From CAZUTK01 sp964623265 (GTDB lineage Bacteria; Electryoneota; B3-LCP), in the NCBI GenBank assembly GCA_964623265.1, contig CAZUTK010000013.1, positions 1 to 47,891 on the forward strand: DNA of 47,891 nt, given 5' to 3'. Shown in pieces: positions 34,147 to 42,292 of the stretch (positions are counted from its first letter, which is position 1; each line of letters opens with the position of its first letter). Both the position numbers and the translations under genes were made by a program. The notes below the pieces were generated by a model, which saw only the letters and a list, made by a program, of their open reading frames with translations, did no database searches and was not told the DNA's origin.

Positions 34147-34803
34147 ATGCCGAGGAAAAACCCCAAAGCGGATCTCCGCCTGCAATACCCGCGGGTCCTC
34201 GAAACGGCTCTGATCATCACGTTATTGCTGCTGACGTTGATGTTCATTGCATCCAAGCAATTCGTCATCAAAGCCAAACAGACCCGCGTGGAGGAGGCCG
34301 TCATCAAAGTGGAAGACATCCCCATCACCCAGCAGATTAAAAGACCTCCGCCTCCGGCTCGGCCCACGATCCCTATCGAATCTGATGAGCCGAACATCGA
34401 AGAGGACCTCACCATTGACGATACGGAATGGAGCATCAGCGATGAGCCTCCGCCGCCTCCGCCCCCTAAATCCGAAGAAGAAATCGTGGACTTTTTCGCC
34501 ATCGAGGAAAAGCCGGAGTTGATCGGCGGAGCGCAAGCCATCTATGATTTTATTCAGAAGAATAATCTGTTCCCGAAAATGGCGCAAACGGCGGGAGTCG
34601 GCGGCATCGCGATCATCCAGTTCGTAGTGGATGAAACCGGAAAACCGGTCAATATCACTGTTTTCCAGGAACGTCCAGAAGGATTGGGTTTCGGCGAAGC
34701 CGGAGTCAAAGCCATTTCCGCTATGAAATTCAAGCCCGGCAAGCAGAGAGATCGTTTCGTGAAGGTGAGAATGCAGCAGACCATTCGCTTTGAAGTGAAA
34801 TGA
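34147..34803 (+). CDS. tonB: TonB energy transducer
   Basis: 218 residues. The N-terminal membrane helix (about 20-37, ALIITLLLLTLMFIA) is followed by an acidic, Pro-rich periplasmic spacer (RPPPPARP, EPPPPPPPKSEEE; about 60-115) and the C-terminal TonB domain (about 130-218: GGIAIIQFVVDETGKPVNITV, GFGEAGVKAISAMKFKPGKQR). It energises outer membrane receptors, none of which are in the window. It starts 8 bp after the second exbD and ends at a bidirectional terminator. Confidence 0.94.
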   Translation: MPRKNPKADLRLQYPRVLETALIITLLLLTLMFIASKQFVIKAKQTRVEEAVIKVEDIPITQQIKRPPPPARPTIPIESDEPNIEEDLTIDDTEWSISDEPPPPPPPKSEEEIVDFFAIEEKPELIGGAQAIYDFIQKNNLFPKMAQTAGVGGIAIIQFVVDETGKPVNITVFQERPEGLGFGEAGVKAISAMKFKPGKQRDRFVKVRMQQTIRFEVK

Positions 34804-34822
34804 CGATAAAAGTATATGAAAT

Positions 34823-34863
34823 GAAAGCCGCGTCCTTTTCCAGGACTGCGGCTTTCTTATTTC
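34823..34863. terminator. bidirectional terminator between tonB and the ABC exporter
   Basis: GAAAGCCGC (34823-34831) pairs with GCGGCTTTC (34848-34856), with an added TCC/GGA pairing in the interior. TTATTT follows on the plus strand. The genes on both sides converge on it. Confidence 0.8.
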
Positions 34864-34873
34864 CCGCCGATTT

Positions 34874-36703
34874 TCATTTGGCGACTCGCAGCTCCTCCTC
34901 CAAGAGCTGCTTGCGATACAGATCCGCATATCGTCCTCCGCGGACAATCAGCTCCGCATGCGTCCCGCGCTCGATGATCTCCCCGCCCTCCATCACGATG
35001 ATTTGATCCACCCATTGTAAGGTTGAGATACGATGTGCCACGACGATGACGGTTCTCCCTTTTAAGTAAGGTCGCAGTCTCTCTAATATGCCGGCTTCCG
35101 TCTGAGTATCCACCGAGGAAAAGCAGTCATCCAGTATGAGGATGCTCGGATCCGCCGCCAGCGCTCGGGCGATGCCGGTGCGCTGTTTCTGACCGCCCGA
35201 AAGCGTGATCCCTCGTTCGCCCACCCAGGTCTCGTAACCCGCAGGAAAAGCATCCACATCGGCGCTTAAATGGGCGATCTCCGCTGCTTCGCGCATTTTG
35301 CTGAGCGGCAAATCCGGATTCACGAAGAGGATATTCTGCTGCAGAGGCTCGCTGAACAAAAAGCTCTCCTGCGGAACAACCGCCACATCGCGGCGCAGAA
35401 CTTCGAGGCGGATGTCGCGGATGTTGACGCCGTCAATCAGCAGTTCCCCGGAGGTCACCTCGTAGAGTCTCGGAATCAAGGCGGCGAGGCTCGATTTTCC
35501 GGAACCGATTTGACCCACGACGCCCAGGGAAGAGCCGACGGGAATATGCAGGTCAATGTCCTTCAATGCGGGGGTTGTGGTTCCAGGATATCGGAATCCC
35601 ACCTTTTTGAAAGTGATCTCTCCGCGCAATTTCTCAATTGGAGCGGCGGCATCTTGATTCTGAATTTCCGGATCCGTATTCATTATCTTGTGGATGCGCT
35701 GCAGCGACGCGGCGCCGCGTTGATACAGGTTCAGCACCCAGCCCACGGCGATCACCGGCCAGGCGAGCACCGCTACGTACGCGCTGAAAGCCACGAAATC
35801 CCCTAGGCTCATCGCCCCGGTGATGATGGCTTTGCCTCCCAGATAGAGGACAATCGCCATGCCGACCCCGAAGGCGGAGTAAAAAAACGGAATCATCAAT
35901 GCCTGCAGCTGCACCAGCTTCATCGAAGAGGCGATATACTGTTCGTTCAGTTTGCGAAATAGATCCCCTTCGGGTATTTCCTGACAGTACGAACGCACCA
36001 CCCGCACGCCGGAGAGGTGTTCCTGGATCATGGCGTTCAGTTCGCTGTAGTTTTCCTGCGACCGCAGGGAATAATAGTGGATCTTCTTCGCCAGATAGTA
36101 GATCAACACGGACAAGATCGGCGCCAGCGCCAAGACAGCGAGCGTCAGCGGAACGGAGAGCGCAATCATCAAACTGAGCGAAAAAACCGCAGTCAGAATC
36201 GTATCGAGCGAATACATGATAGCCGGTCCCACGATCATCCGCACCGCTTCGATGTCGGAAGTGGCGCGAGTCATCAGGTCTCCGGTCTGTTGGCGGTCGT
36301 AAAAAGAGGGCGAGAGGCGTTCGAGATGCGCAAAGTATCCCACCCTCAGATCGTACTCGATGTGCCGGGAGATCGAAACGATGATTTTGCGCATCCAATA
36401 GCGGAACAATCCCGCGATCAATGCGATCACCACGATGAAAAAGGAGTAATAGTAGATTTTCGAACTGGTGACGCCCGCCTGCAGGTCCTGGATGGCGTAT
36501 TTGAGCACCCAGGGTCCCAGAGCGCCTACGGCGTTCGTCGCCAGGATGCTCAGGATTCCACGGAAGAACTGCTTGCGGTAGGGGCGCAGATAAGGGAGTA
36601 AGCGGCGCGCAACTTCGGCGAAATTCCAGAGCGGTTCCCCCTGAGGCGATCCGCCCGCGCCGCCCCGTTTCCCGCCGGATGCTGCTCCGATCTTAGGTAA
36701 CAT
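34874..36703 (-). CDS. ABC exporter half-transporter (MsbA/ABCB type)
   Basis: 609 residues with the membrane domain first (about 45-330, six helices) and the ATPase domain second (about 360-600). Walker A is GQIGSGKSS (397-405), the Q-loop VPQESFLFS, the signature LSGGQ (501-505), Walker B ILILDD (521-526) and the switch His557 in VAHRIS. Walker B ends in Asp526 where the catalytic Glu normally stands (LDE), as in the degenerate subunit of heterodimeric exporters such as TM287/288 or BmrCD. A partner half is then expected, but none is next to it. Substrate unknown: lipid or drug. It lies 12 bp after hypD, so it may share its transcript. Confidence 0.92.
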   Translation of the reverse strand: MLPKIGAASGGKRGGAGGSPQGEPLWNFAEVARRLLPYLRPYRKQFFRGILSILATNAVGALGPWVLKYAIQDLQAGVTSSKIYYYSFFIVVIALIAGLFRYWMRKIIVSISRHIEYDLRVGYFAHLERLSPSFYDRQQTGDLMTRATSDIEAVRMIVGPAIMYSLDTILTAVFSLSLMIALSVPLTLAVLALAPILSVLIYYLAKKIHYYSLRSQENYSELNAMIQEHLSGVRVVRSYCQEIPEGDLFRKLNEQYIASSMKLVQLQALMIPFFYSAFGVGMAIVLYLGGKAIITGAMSLGDFVAFSAYVAVLAWPVIAVGWVLNLYQRGAASLQRIHKIMNTDPEIQNQDAAAPIEKLRGEITFKKVGFRYPGTTTPALKDIDLHIPVGSSLGVVGQIGSGKSSLAALIPRLYEVTSGELLIDGVNIRDIRLEVLRRDVAVVPQESFLFSEPLQQNILFVNPDLPLSKMREAAEIAHLSADVDAFPAGYETWVGERGITLSGGQKQRTGIARALAADPSILILDDCFSSVDTQTEAGILERLRPYLKGRTVIVVAHRISTLQWVDQIIVMEGGEIIERGTHAELIVRGGRYADLYRKQLLEEELRVAK

Positions 36704-36715
36704 AGGAGGTGCAGA

Positions 36716-37801
36716 TTATGAACAAGCGCGATACTTGTAATGCGCGGCGCAGGCGCCTTCTTCCGATACCATGCACGCGCCGATCGGATGCACGGGTGTG
36801 CAGACGGCGCCGAACAAATTGCATTCTTCTGGCTTCAGCGCACCCCGGATCACTTCGCCGCAGGAGCAGCCGGGTTGTTCGCGCGACGGTTCGACTTCCA
36901 CCGCAAGGTTCGCCGCGTCGTAGTCGCGGAACCCCTCTTTCAGAAATAAACCGCTGCCGGGAAGTTCACCTAGTCCCCGCCATACCGCGTCGCCGGCTTC
37001 GAATACTTGCTCTATGATCCTCTGCGCGCGGAGGTTGCCGCTCTCGCGGACGCAGCGGCTGTATTGAATCTCAACAGCGCAGCGTTCTTCCCGCATCTGC
37101 CGGATCAACATCAGAATGCTCTGCAGAATGTCCGTCGGTTCAAAACCGGAAACGACGCCTCGAACGCGATATTCTCTAGTCAAGAAATTAAACGCTTTCG
37201 ATCCGGTGATCGCCGAAACGTGCCCGGGGAGCAGCAATCCGTCGAGCCTATGTTCGCCGGATGCGATCATGCGCAGCGCCTGCGGCATCGTCTTTAATGC
37301 GGAGAGAATGCGGAAATTGGACAGTCGTTCAACGCGAGCCGACTGAACAGTTGCGGCGATGGTGGGGGCGGTCGTCTCGAACCCGATCGCGAGAAAGATG
37401 ATGGTTTTTTCCGGATGCGCGCGTGCGATATCCAGCGCGTCGCGCGAAGAATAGACGATGCGGATATCGCCGCCGCGGGCTCGTTCCATCTGCAGATCCG
37501 ACGAGGACCCGGGGACGCGAAGCAAATCCCCGAAAGTCACGATCACATTTTCAGGGTTGCGGGCGAGAGCCACGGCGCGATCCAGATACGTATTCGGCGT
37601 TACGCAGACCGGGCAGCCGGGTCCCGAAATCAGTTCTACGGAATTCCCCAGAAGATGCGGCAAACCGTAGCGCCAGATGGCCATCGTATGACCCCCGCAG
37701 ACTTCCATAAAACGAAAACGCCGCCGGCCTGCGAGTCGGTGGATTTGTTCCAGCAGCGCTTGCGCCGTCTCGCGCCTGCGGAATTCCGCACCGGCGATCA
37801 T
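36716..37801 (-). CDS. hypD: Hydrogenase maturation protein HypD
   Basis: 361 residues. An iron-sulfur scaffold protein which, with HypC, builds the Fe(CN)2CO unit of [NiFe]-hydrogenases. Visible motifs: MEVCGGHT (Cys35), SGPGCPVCVTP (Cys63, Cys66), GFETTAPT, LPGHVSAI and the Cys-rich end (QPGCSCGEVIRG, CNLFGAVCTPVHPIGACMVS) that binds the [4Fe-4S] cluster. All expected cysteines are present. Start ATG overlaps the hypC stop by ATGA. No hypA, B, E or F and no hydrogenase structural gene are in the window. Confidence 0.97.
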   Translation of the reverse strand: MIAGAEFRRRETAQALLEQIHRLAGRRRFRFMEVCGGHTMAIWRYGLPHLLGNSVELISGPGCPVCVTPNTYLDRAVALARNPENVIVTFGDLLRVPGSSSDLQMERARGGDIRIVYSSRDALDIARAHPEKTIIFLAIGFETTAPTIAATVQSARVERLSNFRILSALKTMPQALRMIASGEHRLDGLLLPGHVSAITGSKAFNFLTREYRVRGVVSGFEPTDILQSILMLIRQMREERCAVEIQYSRCVRESGNLRAQRIIEQVFEAGDAVWRGLGELPGSGLFLKEGFRDYDAANLAVEVEPSREQPGCSCGEVIRGALKPEECNLFGAVCTPVHPIGACMVSEEGACAAHYKYRACS

Positions 37802-38022
37802 TCTTCCGGTTCCGCTTCGATGCGGCGGAAAAGATCAAGGGTGTTCCGCGCCTCTTCCGGCGACAGCTTCTCAATGGCATATCCGGCATGGACGATGAAA
37901 TAATCGCCTACTGCGGCGTCCTCCATCAAATCCAACCCGATCCGCCGCTGCACACCGCCGGCTTCGACTATTCCGGTGTTGCCATCCATCTCTATCAATT
38001 TCATTGGAATCGCGAGACACAT
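37798..38022 (-). CDS. hypC: Hydrogenase maturation chaperone HypC
   Basis: A 74-residue chaperone that carries the iron centre with HypD to the hydrogenase large subunit. The N-terminal MCLAIP with the essential Cys2 is present, followed by the OB-like body (GIVEAGGVQRRIGLDL, VGDYFIVHAGYAIEKL). AAGGAACGG precedes the ATG. It overlaps hypD (ATGA), and the pair sits behind gtrA by 142 bp with no obvious promoter in that gap. Confidence 0.97.
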   Translation of the reverse strand: MCLAIPMKLIEMDGNTGIVEAGGVQRRIGLDLMEDAAVGDYFIVHAGYAIEKLSPEEARNTLDLFRRIEAEPEE

Positions 38023-38164
38023 CGCCGTTCCTTGATGTTTGAGTTTGGTTTCCTGAGTTTCAACTCTGCGAGGGGGGAGACAGATCCAGCAGGGGTTCTC
38101 GGCATTGCAACGCTTTTCGCCGCGCGGTCGTCGCCATGCGGTGATCGTGTCGTGGATGGATGGG

Positions 38165-38587
38165 CTAAACCGGCGGAGAAGTGCGCTCGGTTCCGGCGCG
38201 GAAGATCCATCGGTTGCAGATGAAATAATTGGCGACGGCGCCTAAACCGATGCCGATCAACAGAGCCAATTTATCCCAGACGGCGAAGAGACGCGTTTCG
38301 ATGTATTGATTCAGAAGCTGCACCGACATAGCGACCAGTCCGCTGGATATATGGAAACCCGCCATTCGAGCCAGATAAATGCTGATGCCGCCGCGGCGCC
38401 GGTCGCGAAATGTCCAAAGCTCATTCCAGATGAAATTGTTCAGGATGGACAGTTCGATTGCCAATGCCAGCGACAACAGGTCGTAGATGCCGGCCCAATC
38501 ATGCAGTATGACGTAGAAACCGAAATTCACCACGATTCCGCTGAACCCTACGACGCCGAAGCGGAGAAATCGCCTGTAATCCCCCAT
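38165..38587 (-). CDS. GtrA-like membrane protein
   Basis: 140 residues with four predicted membrane helices, the usual GtrA length. Typical text: RFLRFGVVGFSGIVVNFGFYVIL, LNNFIWNELWTFRD, LLIGIGLGAVANYFICNRWIF. Relatives flip or help transfer polyprenyl-linked sugars for surface glycans. A promoter lies at 38655-38683. No glycosyltransferase partner is adjacent; hypC follows on the same strand. Confidence 0.9.
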   Translation of the reverse strand: MGDYRRFLRFGVVGFSGIVVNFGFYVILHDWAGIYDLLSLALAIELSILNNFIWNELWTFRDRRRGGISIYLARMAGFHISSGLVAMSVQLLNQYIETRLFAVWDKLALLIGIGLGAVANYFICNRWIFRAGTERTSPPV

Positions 38588-38654
38588 GATCCTGAGATCA
38601 GCCTCCCATTAGAAGCCTTTTGCGCTGCCGTTGCAGACGGCTTATATGACGAAT

Positions 38655-38683
38655 AATGTACGGAAATCGCGCCTGAAATACAA
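38655..38683 (-). promoter_or_regulatory. sigma70-type promoter of the gtrA-hypCD unit
   Basis: Minus strand TTGTAT (38683-38678), 17-nt spacer, TACATT (38660-38655), about 68 bp upstream of the gtrA ATG. Confidence 0.55.
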
Positions 38684-38750
38684 GGGAAATTGGGACAAAC
38701 CTGCGCACGGAAGGCTTTGTGGCTTTCCTTCGGATTTTGCCTCTATAGAT

Positions 38751-38784
38751 AAAAAAGGTGCCTCAAAGAATCCCTTGAGACACC
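38751..38784 (-). terminator. intrinsic terminator after the zinc-finger gene
   Basis: Minus strand GGTG-CTCAA pairs with TTGAG-CACC with one mismatch (38784-38757) and an 8-nt loop, then TTTTTT (38756-38751). Confidence 0.88.
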
Positions 38785-38826
38785 GAACGTCGTCGGAACG
38801 TTTGATGGTGACGGGTTACTTATACG

Positions 38827-39003
38827 CTACTTCTTGCTGGGAAGAATGCGAAAGACTTCCGTGCCGCCTTTAGGCTTGCACAGATCGCAGATCGCTTTCC
38901 CTTTCAAGGCGCGGCGGCCGTTCTTCAAAGTGATTTCTCGGACATCGTGCAATTCGCGCGTCTGCTTGCAGCGAACGCAAAAACCGGTTACTTTTTCAGC
39001 CAT
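38827..39003 (-). CDS. 58-residue zinc-finger protein (DUF5679-like)
   Basis: A small gene in an apparent gap. Minus strand ATG 39003 has AGGAGG 7 nt upstream, a promoter at 39093-39121 and a terminator at 38751-38784, and ends in TAG. The product starts MAEKVTGFCVRCKQTRELHD and has two C-x2-C pairs (Cys9/Cys12 and Cys39/Cys42) around KNGRRALKGKAIC, ending FRILPSKK. The CxxC...NGR.A.KG.C..C pattern matches the DUF5679 zinc-ribbon proteins (from memory). It probably binds one zinc; the role is unknown. The rest of 38588-38826 holds only the promoter and terminator listed. Confidence 0.88.
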   Translation of the reverse strand: MAEKVTGFCVRCKQTRELHDVREITLKNGRRALKGKAICDLCKPKGGTEVFRILPSKK

Positions 39004-39092
39004 TGGGCGATCCTCCTTTTGGGTGAGGGTGTGACTGCCAGACGTGACTGTCAGGGTGTGGGCTTAAGGATGAAAATTTCAAATTCAGCCGT

Positions 39093-39121
39093 AATATAGT
39101 GCCGCTTAAAATTTTATGCAA
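39093..39121 (-). promoter_or_regulatory. sigma70-type promoter of the zinc-finger gene
   Basis: Minus strand TTGCAT (39121-39116), 17-nt spacer, TATATT (39098-39093). The ATG at 39003 is about 90 bp downstream. Confidence 0.65.
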
Positions 39122-39182
39122 GCAAAATATCAAGAATTTACAAATTACTCGTTTTTCGATGTTTTTTATTATCAAATAGATG

Positions 39183-39212
39183 AAAAAACACTTCGGTTCC
39201 CGATCTGCGAAG
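39183..39212 (-). terminator. weak terminator after uvrA
   Basis: Minus strand CTTCG pairs with CGAAG around a 12-nt loop, then TG and TTTTTT. The stem is only 5 bp. Confidence 0.35.
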
Positions 39213-39230
39213 GCACCGCCGGTTTGAAAA

Positions 39231-42101
39231 TCAGATTCTTTCAGCAGGCATCGTGCAGGAGTCTGGAATCCGCAGTTCTTTGCGCAAATAAGCCGCAGTG
39301 TACGATTCCTTCACCGCCGCAACCTCATCGGGTGTTCCCGTCGCGATAATTCTCCCCCCTTCATCGCCGCCTTCCGGTCCCAGGTCAATGATGTAATCCG
39401 CGGTCTTGATCACATCCAGATTATGCTCGATGACCAAGACGGTGTTGCCCTTGTCCACCAGTTCCCGCAGCACGGAAAGCAGCATACGAATATCCGCGAA
39501 ATGCAACCCCGTCGTCGGTTCGTCCAGAATATAGAGCGTGTTGCCGGTCTGCACTTTGGATAACTCCGCCGCCAGTTTCACGCGCTGAGCTTCGCCGCCG
39601 GATAGGGTGGTCGCCTGCTGACCTAAGTGGATGTAGCCCAAACCCACGCGCACCAGCGTTTCCAGTTTGCGGCGGATCAGTGGAATCGCTGAGAAGAACT
39701 CCAGAGCTTCCTCCGCCGTCATATCCAGAACGTCGGCGATGGATTTTCCCCGCCATTTGATTTCCAGCGTTTCGCGGTTGTATCGCTTGCCCTTACAGAT
39801 CTCGCACGGGACATAAACATCCGGCAGAAAGTGCATCTCGATCTTGATGATCCCATCTCCCTGACAGGCTTCGCAACGTCCACCTTTCACATTGAAGCTG
39901 AACCGGCCCGGCTTGTAGCCGCGGATCTTCGATTCCTTCAGTTCCGCATATAAGTCCCGGATCGCGGTAAAGACGCCGATGTAGGTCGCGGGATTGGACC
40001 TCGGTGTCCGCCCTATGGGCGCCTGGTTGATGTTGATGACCTTGTCAATATTCTCCAGCCCTTCCAGTTCTCGATACGGCAGCGGCAGGTCGCGGGATTT
40101 GTAGAATTTCCGGCAGAGCGCGGCGTAGAGAGTCTCGTTGATCAGAGTGGACTTCCCCGATCCGGATACTCCCGTCACGCAGACGAAGCAGCCCAGCGGG
40201 ATCTGCAGATTCACCGATTTGAGGTTGTTGCCGGTGGCGCCCCGCAGAGTGATTTTGCGGCCGTTGCCCGGGTTGCGCCGCTTCGGCACCTCGATCGTCT
40301 CGATCCCCGCCAGAAACCGCCCCGTGATGGAGGCGGGATTCGCCTTGATTTCTTCCGGTGTCCCGTAAGCCACGACTTCGCCGCCGTGCTGTCCCGCTCC
40401 CGGACCCAGATCCACCACCACGTCCGCCGAAGTGATCATCTCCCGATCGTGTTCCACCACGACGATAGTGTTGCCCAAATCCCGAAGATGCTGCAAGGTG
40501 TCAATCAGCCGGCGGTTGTCGCGTTGATGCAATCCGATTGAAGGTTCATCCAGGATATAGAGCACCCCGACCAGCTGCGACCCGATCTGCGTCGCCAGAC
40601 GAATCCGCTGCGCTTCCCCGCCTGAAATCGTCCCCGCGGATCGGTCCAGCGTGAGATAATCCAGTCCCACATCCACCAGAAACTGCAGGCGGGATCGAAT
40701 CTCTTTTAGCACTTGGTGAGAAATCGTGCGTTCGCGTTCGGTCAATTGCAATCGGTCGAAGAAGCGCAGAGCATCTCGGATGGAAAGCTGAGTCACCTCG
40801 ATGATGTTGCGTCCGTTGATCCGCACCGAGAGCGCTTCCGGTTTCAGGCGGTAGCCGTTGCAGGTGGAGCAGGGCAGAGCGCTCATAAAGGACTCGATCC
40901 ACTCGCGCACACCGGTGGAATTGGTCTGCCGATATCGCCGCTTCAAATTCGGGATGATCCCCTCCCAGCACCCCGTGTATTCCCAAGCGCCTCTGCCGTT
41001 GCGGTGCGTCAGACGAAAGTAGATCTCGTCCCGCCCCGAACCATAGAGCGCGATCTGACGAGCCGTTTCCGAAAGTCGTTCGAAGGGTTCATCCAATGAG
41101 AAACCGTAGTGGCTGGCGACGTTCTCCAGCATGCGCAGAAAAATCGTCTCGTTCCAGCCGCTTAGAGTGGCGATGGCGCCCTGGCGGATGCTTAGCGCCG
41201 GATTCGGCACAATCCGCTGCGGATCTATCTCCAGCGTCTGCCCCAAGCCCGAACAGGTCGGACAGGCGCCGTATGGACTGTTGAAGGAAAAACTGCGCGG
41301 CGTCAGCTCTTCGTAGCTGATGCCGCAGTCGGGGCAGGAGTAGTGTTCCGAGAAGAGCGTCTGCGATCCATTCTGCGCGTCTATGATGACCAAACCCGAA
41401 GCGAGCTGGAGAGCCGTTTCGATCGAATCCGTCAGGCGCGGCCGCAGATCTCCCTCGACGGTCAGCCGATCCACCACGACTTCGATCGTGTGCTTCTTGT
41501 TCTTGTGGAGGCGGATTTCTTCATCCAGCGAGCGGATTTCCCCGTCAATCCGGACTCGGAGATATCCGTCGCGCCGCAGATTCTCGAAAATCTCCCGGTA
41601 TTCCCCTTTCCTGCCTCGCACAATGGGCGCCAACACCTGAAACCGCGTGTCGGCTGGCAGTTCCAACACGCGATCCACGATCTGCTGCACCGATTGGCGT
41701 TCGATGAGACGGCCGCATTGATAGCAGTACGCCGTCCCGATGCGGGCGTAAAGCAGGCGCAGGTAATCGTAAATCTCCGTCACCGTGGCGACGGTGGAAC
41801 GCGGGTTGCGGTGCGTGGATTTCTGTTCGATGGAGATCGCCGGCGACAATCCCTCGATAAAATCCACATCGGGCTTCTCCATCAACCCGAGGAATTGCCG
41901 CGCGTAAGAGGAGAGGGATTCCACATAGCGTCGCTGCCCTTCGGCGTACAGCGTATCGAACGCCAGAGATGACTTGCCCGATCCCGAAATGCCGGTGATC
42001 ACGATCAGGCGGTTTCGGGGAAGCGTCAGATCAATGTTCTTGAGGTTGTGTTCGCGGGCGCCTTTGATGATGATGGCGTCGGCTGGATGAAACGAATCCA
42101 T
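39231..42101 (-). CDS. uvrA: Excinuclease ABC subunit A
   Basis: The damage-recognition ATPase of nucleotide excision repair; 956 residues, a normal length. First ATPase half: ITGISGSGKSSLAFDTLYAEGQRRYVESLS near the start, zinc motif CPDC...CPTC (about 250-280). Second half: VTGVSGSGKSTLINETLY (about 635), zinc finger CEAC...CEIC (about 735-760). Both signatures are present (TISGGEAQRIRLA and TLSGGEAQRVKLA) with Walker B LYILDEP twice. The ATG has no good ribosome site. It has its own promoter at 42130-42158. Confidence 0.98.
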   Translation of the reverse strand: MDSFHPADAIIIKGAREHNLKNIDLTLPRNRLIVITGISGSGKSSLAFDTLYAEGQRRYVESLSSYARQFLGLMEKPDVDFIEGLSPAISIEQKSTHRNPRSTVATVTEIYDYLRLLYARIGTAYCYQCGRLIERQSVQQIVDRVLELPADTRFQVLAPIVRGRKGEYREIFENLRRDGYLRVRIDGEIRSLDEEIRLHKNKKHTIEVVVDRLTVEGDLRPRLTDSIETALQLASGLVIIDAQNGSQTLFSEHYSCPDCGISYEELTPRSFSFNSPYGACPTCSGLGQTLEIDPQRIVPNPALSIRQGAIATLSGWNETIFLRMLENVASHYGFSLDEPFERLSETARQIALYGSGRDEIYFRLTHRNGRGAWEYTGCWEGIIPNLKRRYRQTNSTGVREWIESFMSALPCSTCNGYRLKPEALSVRINGRNIIEVTQLSIRDALRFFDRLQLTERERTISHQVLKEIRSRLQFLVDVGLDYLTLDRSAGTISGGEAQRIRLATQIGSQLVGVLYILDEPSIGLHQRDNRRLIDTLQHLRDLGNTIVVVEHDREMITSADVVVDLGPGAGQHGGEVVAYGTPEEIKANPASITGRFLAGIETIEVPKRRNPGNGRKITLRGATGNNLKSVNLQIPLGCFVCVTGVSGSGKSTLINETLYAALCRKFYKSRDLPLPYRELEGLENIDKVININQAPIGRTPRSNPATYIGVFTAIRDLYAELKESKIRGYKPGRFSFNVKGGRCEACQGDGIIKIEMHFLPDVYVPCEICKGKRYNRETLEIKWRGKSIADVLDMTAEEALEFFSAIPLIRRKLETLVRVGLGYIHLGQQATTLSGGEAQRVKLAAELSKVQTGNTLYILDEPTTGLHFADIRMLLSVLRELVDKGNTVLVIEHNLDVIKTADYIIDLGPEGGDEGGRIIATGTPDEVAAVKESYTAAYLRKELRIPDSCTMPAERI

Positions 42102-42129
42102 AGAAACTGCTAAGAATCTTTAAACCTTT

Positions 42130-42158
42130 AATATACAAAAAATGTCTTATCAATGCAA
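42130..42158 (-). promoter_or_regulatory. sigma70-type promoter of uvrA
   Basis: Minus strand TTGCAT (42158-42153), 17-nt spacer, TATATT (42135-42130), about 28 bp before the uvrA start. I saw no SOS-type (LexA) box. Confidence 0.7.
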
Positions 42159-42231
42159 CTTTGCGTCCAATTAAGTGCGATGAATTCCCAGTATCCTTTT
42201 AGAGCAAGAACGGAATCGCCGAAGAATCGCC

Positions 42232-42260
42232 TTGACTTTCAAACCGGAAATCATTACTTT
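42232..42260 (+). promoter_or_regulatory. sigma70-type promoter of the outer membrane protein / tlpA-like unit
   Basis: TTGACT (42232-42237), 17-nt spacer, TACTTT (42255-42260), about 32 bp before the GTG at 42293. Confidence 0.65.
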
Positions 42261-42292
42261 ACAAGAAAGCTGCGATCAGGTCGGAGTTCAGC

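Noticed and set aside
39116..39349. Plus-strand open frame after uvrA.
   Set aside because: AT-rich leader then antisense uvrA; starts within the zinc-finger gene promoter; no ribosome site.
42102..42292. LexA/SOS box in the uvrA promoter region.
   Set aside because: Only the sigma70-type promoters were seen; no palindromic operator overlaps them.
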